In this document: positions 5,931 to 15,349 of the stretch, piece by piece
How positions within the stretch are numbered: position 1 is the first letter of the stretch
Layout: the number at the start of each line of letters is the position of its first letter
From: Mesoflavibacter profundi
GTDB lineage: Bacteria > Bacteroidota > Bacteroidia > Flavobacteriales > Flavobacteriaceae
DNA: 64,000 nucleotides
Reading direction: 5' to 3'
NCBI RefSeq assembly: GCF_014764305.1
Contig: NZ_CP061703.1
Coordinates: 2,138,800 to 2,202,799, forward strand
The notes under the pieces: generated by a model
Databases searched by the model: none
Told to the model about the DNA's origin: nothing
The model's input: only the letters and a program-made list of their open reading frames with translations
Translations under genes and position numbers: made by a program

Positions 5931-7822
5931 TAGTATAAAGACTTAATTTTTTTCAATTTATTCTTCCAAATAGAAAGTTCGTCTTTGTGTTTTTTTATGT
6001 TTTTGTGTACGTCTTTTACCAATGGATTATCAGATTTAACGTTTGAGAAAAACAGTAGATTATTTTCTAATTGATTGATTTCGCCTTTAATTTCATCTAC
6101 TTTTTTCTGGATATAAAAACGTTCGTTATCTAAAGCTCTTTGGTCTTCTGTAGAGGATAAATCTTGTAATTTATTTTCAAACTTTATCATTTCGGCTTCA
6201 GCCTTATTAAGATCTAATCCTTTAAATAGTTGATCTAACGCAGTGTTAAAGTCGTTTTCTATTTGTCGTTTATTTCTTGGTACACGACCTATGTTTTTCC
6301 AAAGATTTATTTGTGATTTTATGGTAGCTAAATCTTCTTTTTGATCACCTGTAAGAGAAATATCTTTTACTTTTTTAAGTAGAGCTTCTTTTTCTGTATA
6401 GGCTTGATTTTCTTCCTCAGATGCTGCGTTGCGTTGTTCTTTTATTCTATCAAAATAGTGGTTACATGCAGCTTTAAATTGATTCCATACTTTATCACTA
6501 TCTTTTCTTGGAACATGACCAACTTGTTTCCAGTCTAACTGGATTTTTTTCATTAAAGGTGTTGTTGCAGCAAAATCTTCGTTATCCTTATTTTCTTGGG
6601 CAATTTTTACTAATTCTAACTTTTTTTCAAGATTAGCGTATTGTTCTTTTTTAAGATCTTTATAGAATTGATTTTTCTTTCGGTTAAATAATCTAACGAC
6701 TTCTTTAAATTTTGCCCAAGTCGCTTCATTAACTTTAATAGGTACTTTTCCTGCTTTAAAAAACTCTTCTCTTAACGCTTCTACCTCTTTTATTTTGGAT
6801 TGCCAACCTTTATGCGAGTTAATATTTTCTTGAGCAATAGTTTGAATATTATCTATTATTGCATGTTTATTTACAAGATTTTGTTCGTAAAGTGTGTCTA
6901 GGTTTTTAAAATAATCTTGTCGTTTTTCGTTTATTTTTTTTGTTGCTTCTTTAAAGCGTTCCCAAATTGGTTCTCTATATTCTCGTGCAACAGGACCAAG
7001 CTCTTCCTTCCATATTTTATGTAGGTTTTGTAATTCTCTAAACGCACGATTTATGTTATCGTCTTTAGCTAATTCTTCTGCTTGCTCTATTATTTTTGTT
7101 TTTAATTCTAGGTTATGTTCAAAATCTTTATCTCTTAAATCACGGTCTAAGTGAAGTAAATCGTAAAATCTTTCTACATTAAAATGATAACTATTCCAAG
7201 CGTTATTGTATTTGTCTCTAGGAATTGGTCCTGCATTTCTCCATAGCTCTTGTAAATCTTTAAAACTTTTGTATTTACTGCTCATAGAGTCTTCTGCATT
7301 ATCTGTAAGATGCTTTATTTGATCTATGATTTCTAATCGTTTTTCTAGATTTTGTTTTAGATTTTTTTCTAGATTTTGGTAGTGTGCAGTTAGTCTTTGC
7401 TTGTAATCTTTGTAAGTATCTCTAAAATTTCTTTGTAGTGGTGAGTTGTATCTAAAGTCTATTTCGTTACCACCATTACTTAAAAATTCTTCTTTTTTCT
7501 CTTCTAATAAATCTTGAAACTGCTTATCAAACTCGTTTTTTAATGCGTCAACATGTTTTTTTATGGCTTGTACTTTTTCGTTTTTTACTAGCCTATCTAA
7601 TTCTATTACTAATTGCTCCATATTAAGCGATTCGTAATCTTTTTCTTCAATATTATGACGGTCTTTATTGCCTTCATCTTCGGCATCTTCTGCGTTAGAA
7701 TCGTCAATTTCGTTTAAAAGGTTATCGTCTTCGTTTGAAGTGTTTACGCTGTTTTCAGTTTGAATAGCGTCTTTTTTGTCTTCCATTCCGTCTGCATTTT
7801 GCAGGTTATCTTGCTCTGTCAT
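5930..7822 (-). CDS. DUF349 domain-containing protein (coiled-coil helical repeats)
   Basis: A 630-residue, highly charged, nearly all-helical cytoplasmic protein. After an acidic, low-complexity N-terminus (about residues 1-70, rich in D, E and N) come about five DUF349 units, each with the signature W-K-x-x-G-x-V/I-P: LWRNAGPIPRDK, IWKEELGPVARE, EEFFKAGKVPIK, DWKQVGHVPRK and LWKNIGRVPRNK. The C-terminus is a coiled coil. Start at 7822 (MTEQDNLQNAD) is preferred over the upstream in-frame codons at 7864, which add a non-acidic segment. Function of DUF349 is not settled. It lies 77 bases downstream of aroE in an apparent operon. Confidence 0.9.
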   Translation of the reverse strand: MTEQDNLQNADGMEDKKDAIQTENSVNTSNEDDNLLNEIDDSNAEDAEDEGNKDRHNIEEKDYESLNMEQLVIELDRLVKNEKVQAIKKHVDALKNEFDKQFQDLLEEKKEEFLSNGGNEIDFRYNSPLQRNFRDTYKDYKQRLTAHYQNLEKNLKQNLEKRLEIIDQIKHLTDNAEDSMSSKYKSFKDLQELWRNAGPIPRDKYNNAWNSYHFNVERFYDLLHLDRDLRDKDFEHNLELKTKIIEQAEELAKDDNINRAFRELQNLHKIWKEELGPVAREYREPIWERFKEATKKINEKRQDYFKNLDTLYEQNLVNKHAIIDNIQTIAQENINSHKGWQSKIKEVEALREEFFKAGKVPIKVNEATWAKFKEVVRLFNRKKNQFYKDLKKEQYANLEKKLELVKIAQENKDNEDFAATTPLMKKIQLDWKQVGHVPRKDSDKVWNQFKAACNHYFDRIKEQRNAASEEENQAYTEKEALLKKVKDISLTGDQKEDLATIKSQINLWKNIGRVPRNKRQIENDFNTALDQLFKGLDLNKAEAEMIKFENKLQDLSSTEDQRALDNERFYIQKKVDEIKGEINQLENNLLFFSNVKSDNPLVKDVHKNIKKHKDELSIWKNKLKKIKSLY

Positions 7823-7899
7823 CTTTAAATGATTTATTAAATTAGAATTTAAAGATAATAACAAGTTGAAAAATTACAAACTAATTTAAGAGCTATCCT

Positions 7900-8637
7900 T
7901 TATTTATTCCATATTTTCCATGCTTTTTCTGCTTGAAATACTAGCATATCATACCCATTTATAATGGTTGCTCCTTTATTTTTACCTTCTTGTAAAAATA
8001 GAGTGGTAGATGGGTTATAAATTAGATCGTATAAAATATGGTTTGAGGTGATAAATTGGTAAGGTATATCTGGTGCATGATTTACTTTAGGATACGTACC
8101 AACTGGCGTACAGTTTATTATAATTTGATGATTGTTAATTAATTCTTGATTTAAATCCGTATACGTGTAGTCTGCATTATTACTAGCAGTTCTAGATACA
8201 AATTTATAATCGATGTTTAATTGTTTTAGCACGTAAGCAATAGCTTTACTTGCGCCGCCAGTACCTAAAATTAAAGCGTTTTTGTGCTGTTTTTTTAGTA
8301 ATGGTTTAAGTGATTTTTTAAATCCGTAACAATCTGTATTATAGCCTTTTGTTTTTCCTTTTTTTGTGATTTTAATTGTGTTTACAGCACCAATTTTTTT
8401 TGCTTTTTTATCTATTTTATCTAGAAGCGGAATAATTTCTTCTTTGAAAGGTATTGTTACATTTAGCCCAGCTAAATGATCTGTAGCTAAAATTTCTTTC
8501 TTAAATTGATTTATAGATTGAATATCAAAATTTTGATAGGTTGCATCTAAGATATTTTCGTCTTTAAATTTTATTGAAAAATAATTTTGAGAAAATGAAT
8601 AGGATATGTTACGACCAATTAGTCCAAATTTACGCAT
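7900..8637 (-). CDS. aroE: Shikimate dehydrogenase
   Basis: NADPH-dependent reduction of 3-dehydroshikimate in the chorismate pathway, cytoplasmic. Visible sites, numbered from ATG 8637: SYSFS (12-16, shikimate-binding serines), NVTIPFK with catalytic Lys65, AVNT with Asn86, NTDCYGF with Asp102, glycine-rich GTGGAS (125-130) for NADP, and NGYDMLVFQAEKAW near the end. The 245-residue form starting MRKFGLIGRN is the normal length. A longer in-frame start at 8661 would overlap the DUF368 gene further. Even so the chosen start overlaps the upstream gene by 8 bases, suggesting coupling. Confidence 0.94.
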   Translation of the reverse strand: MRKFGLIGRNISYSFSQNYFSIKFKDENILDATYQNFDIQSINQFKKEILATDHLAGLNVTIPFKEEIIPLLDKIDKKAKKIGAVNTIKITKKGKTKGYNTDCYGFKKSLKPLLKKQHKNALILGTGGASKAIAYVLKQLNIDYKFVSRTASNNADYTYTDLNQELINNHQIIINCTPVGTYPKVNHAPDIPYQFITSNHILYDLIYNPSTTLFLQEGKNKGATIINGYDMLVFQAEKAWKIWNK

Positions 8638-9646
8638 TGGCTTGTCTTGTTTTTTGTCCATAAAGTTCTAGTGCTAATACGATTGCAATTCCAATAATAA
8701 TAAAGGCAACAGCATAAAAAGTTTCTGGTGAAGCATCTGGAAAGTACCGCTTGTAGTTTTCTATAATTTTTTCGCCTCTAGAGTCTAACACAAAAGTGGA
8801 ATTGTTGGTTTTAAAAATAGTTTCTTTAAAAGGCCAAACAACACCTAAAGATCCTATTATAAAACCTATAATGGAAGCTATTGTTACACTTTTATAATGT
8901 TTTAAAATGTAGTTTAATACATGAGAAAAAGTGACCAAACCAACTACAGATCCTAATGTAAACACAGCTAAAACCTTTAGCATTCTTAACCTGATAGCAT
9001 TGGTTGTAAAACTAAAATCTCCAGTAATTACTTCTGCAAACGTATCGTACAATGCGTTTACCGAGTCTACTAAAAGCAGTACATAATTACCAAGTAATAT
9101 TAATATAAACGAACCCGAAAATCCTGGTAAAGTCATACCAGAAACACTTATTATACCACAAAAGAACACAAACAATAGGTTGTCGTTTTCTTTTGCTGGA
9201 TCAAGAAAACTAATGCTTAATCCAACTGCAATACCAATGGTTAAAGCTAGATAGGTTGTAGGTTTCCAGTCTTTAAAATCTTTACTTATATAGTAAATAG
9301 ATCCTATTATCATCCCAAAAAACACACTCCAAACATACAGCTGATAATGGGTAATTAAATAATCTAATATTTTAGAGATACTAAAATAGCTTATTATCAT
9401 ACCTAAAAATAATAAGCCTAAAAATCTACCATTTATGTAGTAAAAAAAACTTTTAAATCTTCCGTTAAAAAGTAGTTTAAATGCTTTTGAGTTTACTTTT
9501 TGTAAAGAATAAATAAACTCTTCATAAAATCCAGCAACAAAAGCGACTACGCCACCAGAAACACCAGGAACTTTATTTGCTGCTCCCATTCCTAATCCTT
9601 TTAAGATCAGGAATAAACGGTCTTTAAGTGTTCTAGTACTTTGCAT
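8630..9646 (-). CDS. DUF368 membrane protein, putative undecaprenyl phosphate translocase (copy 2)
   Basis: A polytopic inner-membrane protein of 338 residues. DUF368 proteins (PopT) have been reported to return undecaprenyl phosphate across the membrane for peptidoglycan and glycan recycling. Two pseudo-symmetric re-entrant-type motifs are visible: GMGAANKVPGVSGG near residue 17 and TLPGFSGSFILILLG near residue 170. The C-terminus ends with one more helix (IIIGIAIVLALELYG). It overlaps the upstream paralogue by one base (TAATG) and aroE by 8 bases, so the three are likely co-translated. Compared with copy 1, Asp-Ala in the first motif is Asn-Lys (AANKVPG versus AADAVPG), perhaps a functional difference. 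Confidence 0.88.
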   Translation of the reverse strand: MQSTRTLKDRLFLILKGLGMGAANKVPGVSGGVVAFVAGFYEEFIYSLQKVNSKAFKLLFNGRFKSFFYYINGRFLGLLFLGMIISYFSISKILDYLITHYQLYVWSVFFGMIIGSIYYISKDFKDWKPTTYLALTIGIAVGLSISFLDPAKENDNLLFVFFCGIISVSGMTLPGFSGSFILILLGNYVLLLVDSVNALYDTFAEVITGDFSFTTNAIRLRMLKVLAVFTLGSVVGLVTFSHVLNYILKHYKSVTIASIIGFIIGSLGVVWPFKETIFKTNNSTFVLDSRGEKIIENYKRYFPDASPETFYAVAFIIIGIAIVLALELYGQKTRQANA

Positions 9647-10653
9647 TATTTAACTTTGTTTCCTAATTTTTCAAGTATAAAAATAGTTAAAAATCCAGCA
9701 ATCATTAATCCAATTGCTAGAGGTAATTGCGCACTTGTTGCATTTATAGCCTCATAATTAGAAGGCGAAATACTATGCTCTAAAACAGTTTTATAACTGT
9801 CAAAATTATTTAGATTTTTTTGATAAATACCAAGTGTTCCAACATCTGAAACAGTTTCAAATTCTATGATTTGCCCATTAAGATCACTCATAACTGTATC
9901 TGTTTTTTTATATGGCCAGACTTTGTTTAAGGAACCTAAAATAAAACCGGTTAACAAGGCTAGAGTAATATTGTGATAATGTTTAAAAAGCCATTTTAAA
10001 ATTCTACTAAAACTAAGCAAACCAACTACAGCACCAGAAGCAAATAATGCTATTTTTTTTAAATCAAAGTCATGAAACGCGTCACTTAAAGTTTTATATG
10101 CGCCTAAAATTACTAATATAAAACTACCAGAAATTCCTGGTAAAATCATAGCGCAAATTGCAATTGCACCAGCAATAAATAGAAAATAACTACTAGTATT
10201 ACTTGCTAAAGATGGTAAGTTGGAAATATAAAAAGCAATACAAGTACCAATAATTAAAGCTATAACAGTTGCTGCAGACCATTTTTTAATTTGCTTTCCT
10301 ACAAAATAGATACTTGCTATAATAAGACCAAAGAAGAAAGACCAAATTAAAACAGTATGTTGTTCTAAAAGGTATTTAGCAATTCTCATAAACGAAATAA
10401 AGCTTATGATTATTCCAGTAAGTAAGGCTAATATAAAATTACCATTAAGCTTTGTCCAAAATGCATTAAAACCTTTGTTTTTTAGAGTTTTAAGTAAGTC
10501 AAGATTAATATTACTTATTGTAGTTACAAGCTCTTCATAGATACCAGAAATAAAAGCAATTGTTCCTCCAGAAACTCCAGGAACAGCATCTGCTGCGCCC
10601 ATTGCAACACCTTTTAAACTTATAAACAGGTAGTCTTTTAATCGTCTTTGCAT
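9646..10653 (-). CDS. DUF368 membrane protein, putative undecaprenyl phosphate translocase (copy 1)
   Basis: The first gene of the DUF368-DUF368-aroE-DUF349 operon, 335 residues. It has the same layout as its neighbour: GAADAVPGVSGGTIAFISG at the N-terminus, ILPGISGSFILVILGAY in the middle, and multiple hydrophobic helices. The family acts in undecaprenyl-phosphate recycling at the inner membrane (PopT; DedA proteins are the alternative translocases). The two genes clearly arose by tandem duplication but have diverged considerably. The promoter TAAATTTG lies about 30 bases upstream. Substrate assignment rests on family knowledge only. Confidence 0.88.
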   Translation of the reverse strand: MQRRLKDYLFISLKGVAMGAADAVPGVSGGTIAFISGIYEELVTTISNINLDLLKTLKNKGFNAFWTKLNGNFILALLTGIIISFISFMRIAKYLLEQHTVLIWSFFFGLIIASIYFVGKQIKKWSAATVIALIIGTCIAFYISNLPSLASNTSSYFLFIAGAIAICAMILPGISGSFILVILGAYKTLSDAFHDFDLKKIALFASGAVVGLLSFSRILKWLFKHYHNITLALLTGFILGSLNKVWPYKKTDTVMSDLNGQIIEFETVSDVGTLGIYQKNLNNFDSYKTVLEHSISPSNYEAINATSAQLPLAIGLMIAGFLTIFILEKLGNKVK

Positions 10654-10683
10654 ATTGATTTATTTACTAAATCCAAAGGTATG

Positions 10684-10691
10684 CAAATTTA
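10684..10691 (-). promoter_or_regulatory. -7 promoter element for the DUF368 operon
   Basis: On the minus strand TAAATTTG lies about 30 bases before ATG at 10653. A second match, TACCTTTG at 10674-10681, lies just downstream and could give an alternative start site. Confidence 0.55.
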
Positions 10692-10705
10692 GAATTATGA
10701 TTAAG

Positions 10706-12103
10706 TTATTGTAACTTTTTTAACGCCTTTTGAAAAGTTATAGAATTGTAAACTAGCGGAAACAATTCTTCAACAATAAAAAGATAATCTTTGTTATAAC
10801 TTAACGCGTTTTTTAGGTGGTAACTTGCTTTTTCTACCTCTAATATTTGAAAATAAATTCCAGCCAATCTAAACTCTATTTCAGGGTTTTCTGGGTAAAA
10901 TTCTGCAGCTTGAATTAGGTTATAACTTGCTGCATCTATTTCACCAAGTTGTAAAAGTATATCTGTTCTAGAAATCCAAGTAGTTAATTCGTAATTACCT
11001 AAATCTAAAGCGCGTTTGTGACCTCTTTCGGCTTCTTCAAGAAAGTTTAATCTGTGATTAATTTGCGCATATAATTTCCAATAAATTACATTTTCTGCAT
11101 CTATATTAATAGCTTTATTAATGTAATAAAGTGCTTTTTGGTAATTGTGTTGTTTGGTGTAAAACTTTGTAATTGCAATCCAACCTTTATCTAATAACGG
11201 ATCTTCTTTTACGGTCTTGTAATAATATTGTTTAGCTAAGTCTAATTGTCCTAACTTCTCGTAACAACAACCCATTCTTAACAAAGCAAAACTAGTTGGA
11301 TCGTCCAACTCCATGGTTAAATGGTAATTTTCTATTGCTTCTTTATAGCGTTTTAGTTTCTCTAAAACTTTTCCTTTTTCTAGATAAGCTCCAACAAATG
11401 TATCGTCTGATATGATTGCAAAATCAAACGCGCTAAGTGCTTTTTTATAATCTTTTATAGAAAAATATTGTTTACCTAATTGGTGCCAAGCGACTTCACA
11501 ATAAGGATTTTCATTTAAATATTTGTTTAAAAATAGAATAGCCTCTTCATTTTGATTTAAAAAATCAAAACAATACATAATATTATATAATGAAGAATAA
11601 TCTTCTGGATCTTCTTCTAGACATCTCATAAAACTTTGTTTAGCGTCTTCAAAGTTGTCTAAAAAAAGATATTCCATACCGATAAGCGCATAGATTTCAG
11701 AGGTTTCTTCAGAAATATTTAATGCAATTTTTAAAACTTTTATAGCATCTTCATGTTTATCTTCTTTAGATAAAATGTTAGCTTTTTGAATGTAAATTTC
11801 TTCGTTAGAAGGTTCTAATTGATATAACCCATCTAGAAGTATATTAGCTTCTTTTAGCTTATTTTCAAAAACATAAACTTCTACTTTAAAAAGTTTTAAG
11901 TTTGTTGATGTTGGATGTTGCTCTAAACCTAATTTTATAGCTTTTTTGGCTAATGCCACTTTACCTTGATTAAGGTAATGGTGTATTATGTTTTCAAATT
12001 CTTCAGAGTCAAAAAACAATACGTTGTTTGTTTTAAGCATAGACTCAAATTTGTTAAGCGAAATATTGTAGTTAGGTTTATCTTGGCTAAATTCCATAGG
12101 CAT
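10706..12103 (-). CDS. Tetratricopeptide repeat protein
   Basis: A 465-residue cytoplasmic protein with no signal peptide, built largely of TPR helices. Repeats with the usual spacing are visible, such as EIYALIGMEYLFLDNFEDAK, AWHQLGKQYFSIKDYKKALS, FALLRMGCCYEKLGQLDLAK, GWIAITKFYTKQHNYQKALY and VIYWKLYAQINHRLNFLEEA; ten or more units are likely. The protein probably scaffolds other proteins; no partner is implied. Start is MPMEFSQDK at 12103, though the Met two codons later is equally possible. It stands alone between the DUF368 operon and the aminotransferase gene. Confidence 0.88.
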   Translation of the reverse strand: MPMEFSQDKPNYNISLNKFESMLKTNNVLFFDSEEFENIIHHYLNQGKVALAKKAIKLGLEQHPTSTNLKLFKVEVYVFENKLKEANILLDGLYQLEPSNEEIYIQKANILSKEDKHEDAIKVLKIALNISEETSEIYALIGMEYLFLDNFEDAKQSFMRCLEEDPEDYSSLYNIMYCFDFLNQNEEAILFLNKYLNENPYCEVAWHQLGKQYFSIKDYKKALSAFDFAIISDDTFVGAYLEKGKVLEKLKRYKEAIENYHLTMELDDPTSFALLRMGCCYEKLGQLDLAKQYYYKTVKEDPLLDKGWIAITKFYTKQHNYQKALYYINKAINIDAENVIYWKLYAQINHRLNFLEEAERGHKRALDLGNYELTTWISRTDILLQLGEIDAASYNLIQAAEFYPENPEIEFRLAGIYFQILEVEKASYHLKNALSYNKDYLFIVEELFPLVYNSITFQKALKKLQ

Positions 12104-12233
12104 TTAATTTCCTGTAATAAATGTAACGCTCTATTTTTCTATTTTTAGGCTTTACATCTTTTTGTTTTTAACAAAGTAATGAACAATCTAATTTTTACTT
12201 CGTTTCTAATAGGTCGTAATAACTATAAATTAA

Positions 12234-13412
12234 TTACTTATAGTTATTTAGTATGTCAATAATAATGCCACAACCTTTTATAATTTCTTCTTTAGAAATA
12301 GTTAATGGAGGAGTAATACGTATGGCTTTAGGCTCAAACAATAACCAGAATAAGATTAATCCTTGTTTTTGTGCTTCTAATACAACATGATTAGTCACTT
12401 CTGGCGAAGTTGTTATTGCAGCAAGCATTAATCCTTTACCTCTAATTTCTTTTATTAAAGGATGTTTTAAATGCTGTCTTATTAATGTTTCTTTTTCTAA
12501 AGTTTGTTCCATTAGATTGGTAGATACTACTTCTTTTAAAGTCGCTAAAGCGGAAGCTGCAATTACTGGATTGCCACCAAAAGTTGTAATATGTCCCATT
12601 TTAGGATTGTCTTGCAGTAAAGACATATGTGCTGTAGAAGCAGTAAATGCGCCAATTGGTAATCCGCCACCAAGACCTTTACCTGTGACTACAATATCCG
12701 GAATTACATTATAGTTTTGAAACCCAAAAAGCTTACCTGTTCTACCAATTCCTGGTTGAATTTCGTCTAAAATTAATAACGCGCCAACGCTTTTGCACTT
12801 TGCTTTTAATTTAGATAGGTAATTGTTGGTTGGTTCTATAAATCCTGCGCCACCTTGAATGGTCTCGGCAATAACTGCTGCAGTTTTATTAGTAATGAAA
12901 TCTAAGTCCGTTTCACTATTAAAATTAATATGATGCACATCTGGGATAAGTGGTCTAAAAGGCGCTTTTCTTTCTTCATAATCCATTAAACTTAATGATC
13001 CCATAGTATTACCATGATATGCATTATGCATTGCAATAATCTCACTTCTTCCTGTTACACGTCTAGCTAGTTTTAAAGCGCCTTCAATAGCTTCTGTACC
13101 AGAATTTACCAAATAGGTTTGTTCTAATGGTGCAGGTAAGTGGTTGGCTATGAATTGACATAAATCTACAGCTGGATTTTGGGCATATTCGCCATAAACC
13201 ATTACATGTAAGTACTTTTCTGTTTGATCTTTTATAGCAGTTACAACTTTAGGGTGACAATGTCCTAAAGTGCATGCAGATACACCAGCAACAAAATCTA
13301 AAAACGCATTGTTGTTTGTGTCATAAATATAGCTTCCTTTTGCATGAGAAACTTCCATGCCTAAAGGGAAAGGTGAAGTTTGTGCTTGATATTTAAAGAA
13401 TAAATCTTTCAT
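12234..13412 (-). CDS. Class III PLP-dependent aminotransferase (aspartate aminotransferase family)
   Basis: A 392-residue fold-type I, class III enzyme. Key sites: NSGTEA (103-108) for phosphate binding, DEIQ (216-219) with the Asp that holds the pyridine nitrogen, and VVTGKGLGGG with Schiff-base Lys245. The sequence resembles acetylornithine/ornithine/4-aminobutyrate aminotransferases, but there are no arginine-pathway neighbours, so the substrate stays open. It begins one base after the OstA-like gene ends, implying co-transcription. The cytoplasmic location is inferred from the absence of a signal peptide. Confidence 0.85.
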   Translation of the reverse strand: MKDLFFKYQAQTSPFPLGMEVSHAKGSYIYDTNNNAFLDFVAGVSACTLGHCHPKVVTAIKDQTEKYLHVMVYGEYAQNPAVDLCQFIANHLPAPLEQTYLVNSGTEAIEGALKLARRVTGRSEIIAMHNAYHGNTMGSLSLMDYEERKAPFRPLIPDVHHINFNSETDLDFITNKTAAVIAETIQGGAGFIEPTNNYLSKLKAKCKSVGALLILDEIQPGIGRTGKLFGFQNYNVIPDIVVTGKGLGGGLPIGAFTASTAHMSLLQDNPKMGHITTFGGNPVIAASALATLKEVVSTNLMEQTLEKETLIRQHLKHPLIKEIRGKGLMLAAITTSPEVTNHVVLEAQKQGLILFWLLFEPKAIRITPPLTISKEEIIKGCGIIIDILNNYK

Positions 13413-13413
13413 A

Positions 13414-15222
13414 TTATTCTTCTTTATTTACAGAACGCTTTTTGGTTTTTGGAGGTAACTTTTTAGGTACCATTAATTGTTTAGGTATGTTTCTAGAGGC
13501 TTTAGGTTTTTCGTCTTTTTTAATTAGATTTTTGTCCTTAGCTTCTTGATCGGCTTTTTTTACACGACCAATTAAATCGTCGTTAAAAAATTCTTCTTCA
13601 TCATTATATGGTTCTAAACCTTTAATTTTAGGAAGGTTAAGTGGTGGGTCTTCTGAAAATAGGTCTTCTACAGAATTTGGCCTTTCATCTTCACGCCAAT
13701 CAAAACCTCTTAATCGTCTTGCATTTTTAGGAAACTCTTCTTCGGTATATAATTTACCGTCAAACTGTCTTAGCTTTCTTAGCTCTGTTAGTTCTTTATT
13801 TTCAAAATACATTTCGATATCTGCAGATTTTGATTTTTCGATACCAATTAATTCTCCGTTTTCATTTCGGCTGTAATTAATAGATTCTGAATTTTTAAGA
13901 ATATTAACTTGTTTTAAATTGTTTTGATCATCAAATAATCCAATTAATTTTTGTCCAGAAATTTGATTATAACCATCTTCACTAATAGTATCTTTACTTA
14001 TTACAAATGCATTATAAAACACAATTAGCGAATCTAATTTTTCGGTTTCTGGATTAGATTTTAAATGAATTGTATCTCCTGTCATTTGATTTTTAAGATT
14101 CCACAATATTGGTTTTCTTGCTGCTGAAAATGCATCACCTTTATTTAATCTAGCAAGATTGATAAGTTTAGTTAATCCAATTTTATGATCTACATGAACA
14201 GAATCTGCTTTACCACTTATGTCTGATTTGTAAATTTTTGCTTTGTAATACGCTCTAGTAATACGATGTTCTGGTTTACCGGTAACCATTAACGTGTCTG
14301 CATGCATGTAAATGCTATCTTTTTCTTGAATGGTAATGGCTAAAGCGCGTTTTGTAATAAATACTGAGTCTTTGGCGCGATACACTTCGGCATAATGCCC
14401 TTTTACAATACTGTTGTTTAAAGTGTCTGTGACTTTAATATTATTAGTTGCCGATGCAAAACTACGACCACGATCAAAGTACATACTGTCGCCTTCAAAC
14501 ACACGATTATCGTAATCTATTCGGGATTTTTTCACAAAATAACCTGTGTCATTTTCTGTGTTATAAAAACCGCGTTCGCAATAAATTTTACTTACAGCGT
14601 CTTCTATAGTTGAAGGTCCGTACATATAAGCGTGACCTGTATCTGTATAATAATCTAAAATTTTAGTCTTTAACGTATATTCTGGGTTTACTAACTTAAC
14701 ACTATCTTGAAATCTGTATTTTTTTCTTGGCATAAAATAACGACCAATAGTACTTGTAATTGTTCCAGAAGAATCTCTTACAACTTTTCCGCCTGTTTTA
14801 TAAAACGCTTCTTGTTTTGCTCTATTAAAGTATAATGTGTCTGTTGTAAGGGTAGATTTAGGTTCGGTTAAAATTACATCACCACTAGCAAAAGCCAATT
14901 GAGTTTTACCAGAATATTCTGCGTATTTAGAGTTTAGGTTTATGGTGTCACCTTGAACCATTTTTACATTTCCGTACGCTTCGACAAAGTCTTCTTTACC
15001 ATAAAATATTGCTTTGTCACAATACATGTCTATGCCGTCATGAAAAATGTGAATTTGTTGGGCATCATCTCTGGTTAAAATTTGTGCACCAGGAAATTTT
15101 TCTTCGTCTTTATCTCCAAATCCAGCATATTTTATCTCTATAGTTTTACGTTGTGCAAATACAATTGATGTTGCAAAAGCAAAGATAAATAGTAGTAAAT
15201 ATTTAATTTTAAATGATTTCAA
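13414..15222 (-). CDS. OstA-like (LptA/LptD N-terminal domain) LPS-transport protein
   Basis: The 602-residue protein starts at TTG (15222) with signal peptide MKSFKIKYLLLFIFAFATS, cleaved near VFAQ. The first about 350 residues show repeated beta-strand blocks of the OstA type: CDKAIFYGKEDFVEAYGNVK, KTQLAFASGDVILTEP and RVFEGDSMYFDRGRSFASAT, each pairing element names with strand-turn-strand. These folds bind the lipid part of LPS and form the periplasmic bridge. The C-terminal 150 residues are charged and ill-defined, ending in basic KKLPPKTKKRSVNKEE. Promoter TATTTTTG lies 17 bases upstream, supporting the TTG start. A role in outer-membrane LPS delivery is inferred. Confidence 0.85.
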   Translation of the reverse strand: MKSFKIKYLLLFIFAFATSIVFAQRKTIEIKYAGFGDKDEEKFPGAQILTRDDAQQIHIFHDGIDMYCDKAIFYGKEDFVEAYGNVKMVQGDTINLNSKYAEYSGKTQLAFASGDVILTEPKSTLTTDTLYFNRAKQEAFYKTGGKVVRDSSGTITSTIGRYFMPRKKYRFQDSVKLVNPEYTLKTKILDYYTDTGHAYMYGPSTIEDAVSKIYCERGFYNTENDTGYFVKKSRIDYDNRVFEGDSMYFDRGRSFASATNNIKVTDTLNNSIVKGHYAEVYRAKDSVFITKRALAITIQEKDSIYMHADTLMVTGKPEHRITRAYYKAKIYKSDISGKADSVHVDHKIGLTKLINLARLNKGDAFSAARKPILWNLKNQMTGDTIHLKSNPETEKLDSLIVFYNAFVISKDTISEDGYNQISGQKLIGLFDDQNNLKQVNILKNSESINYSRNENGELIGIEKSKSADIEMYFENKELTELRKLRQFDGKLYTEEEFPKNARRLRGFDWREDERPNSVEDLFSEDPPLNLPKIKGLEPYNDEEEFFNDDLIGRVKKADQEAKDKNLIKKDEKPKASRNIPKQLMVPKKLPPKTKKRSVNKEE

Positions 15223-15239
15223 TTTTAAGGTATTTGTTG

Positions 15240-15247
15240 CAAAAATA
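15240..15247 (-). promoter_or_regulatory. -7 promoter element for OstA-like gene
   Basis: Minus-strand TATTTTTG matches TAnnTTTG and sits 17 bases ahead of TTG at 15222, which favours this non-ATG start. Confidence 0.6.
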
Positions 15248-15294
15248 ACGATTTAACTTACTTAGTATTATCTATTAGGAATTATTTAAGACTG

Positions 15295-15328
15295 AAAAAC
15301 CTGCTAATTTATTTGTTAGCAGGTTTTT
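15295..15328 (-). terminator. Terminator of the fur-purA operon
   Basis: Perfect 13-bp stem AAAAACCTGCTAA / TTAGCAGGTTTTT with 8-base loop, 22 bases after the purA stop. The symmetrical A and T runs make it potentially bidirectional. Confidence 0.88.
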
Positions 15329-15349
15329 GTAATTTGAATCTTGATTTTT

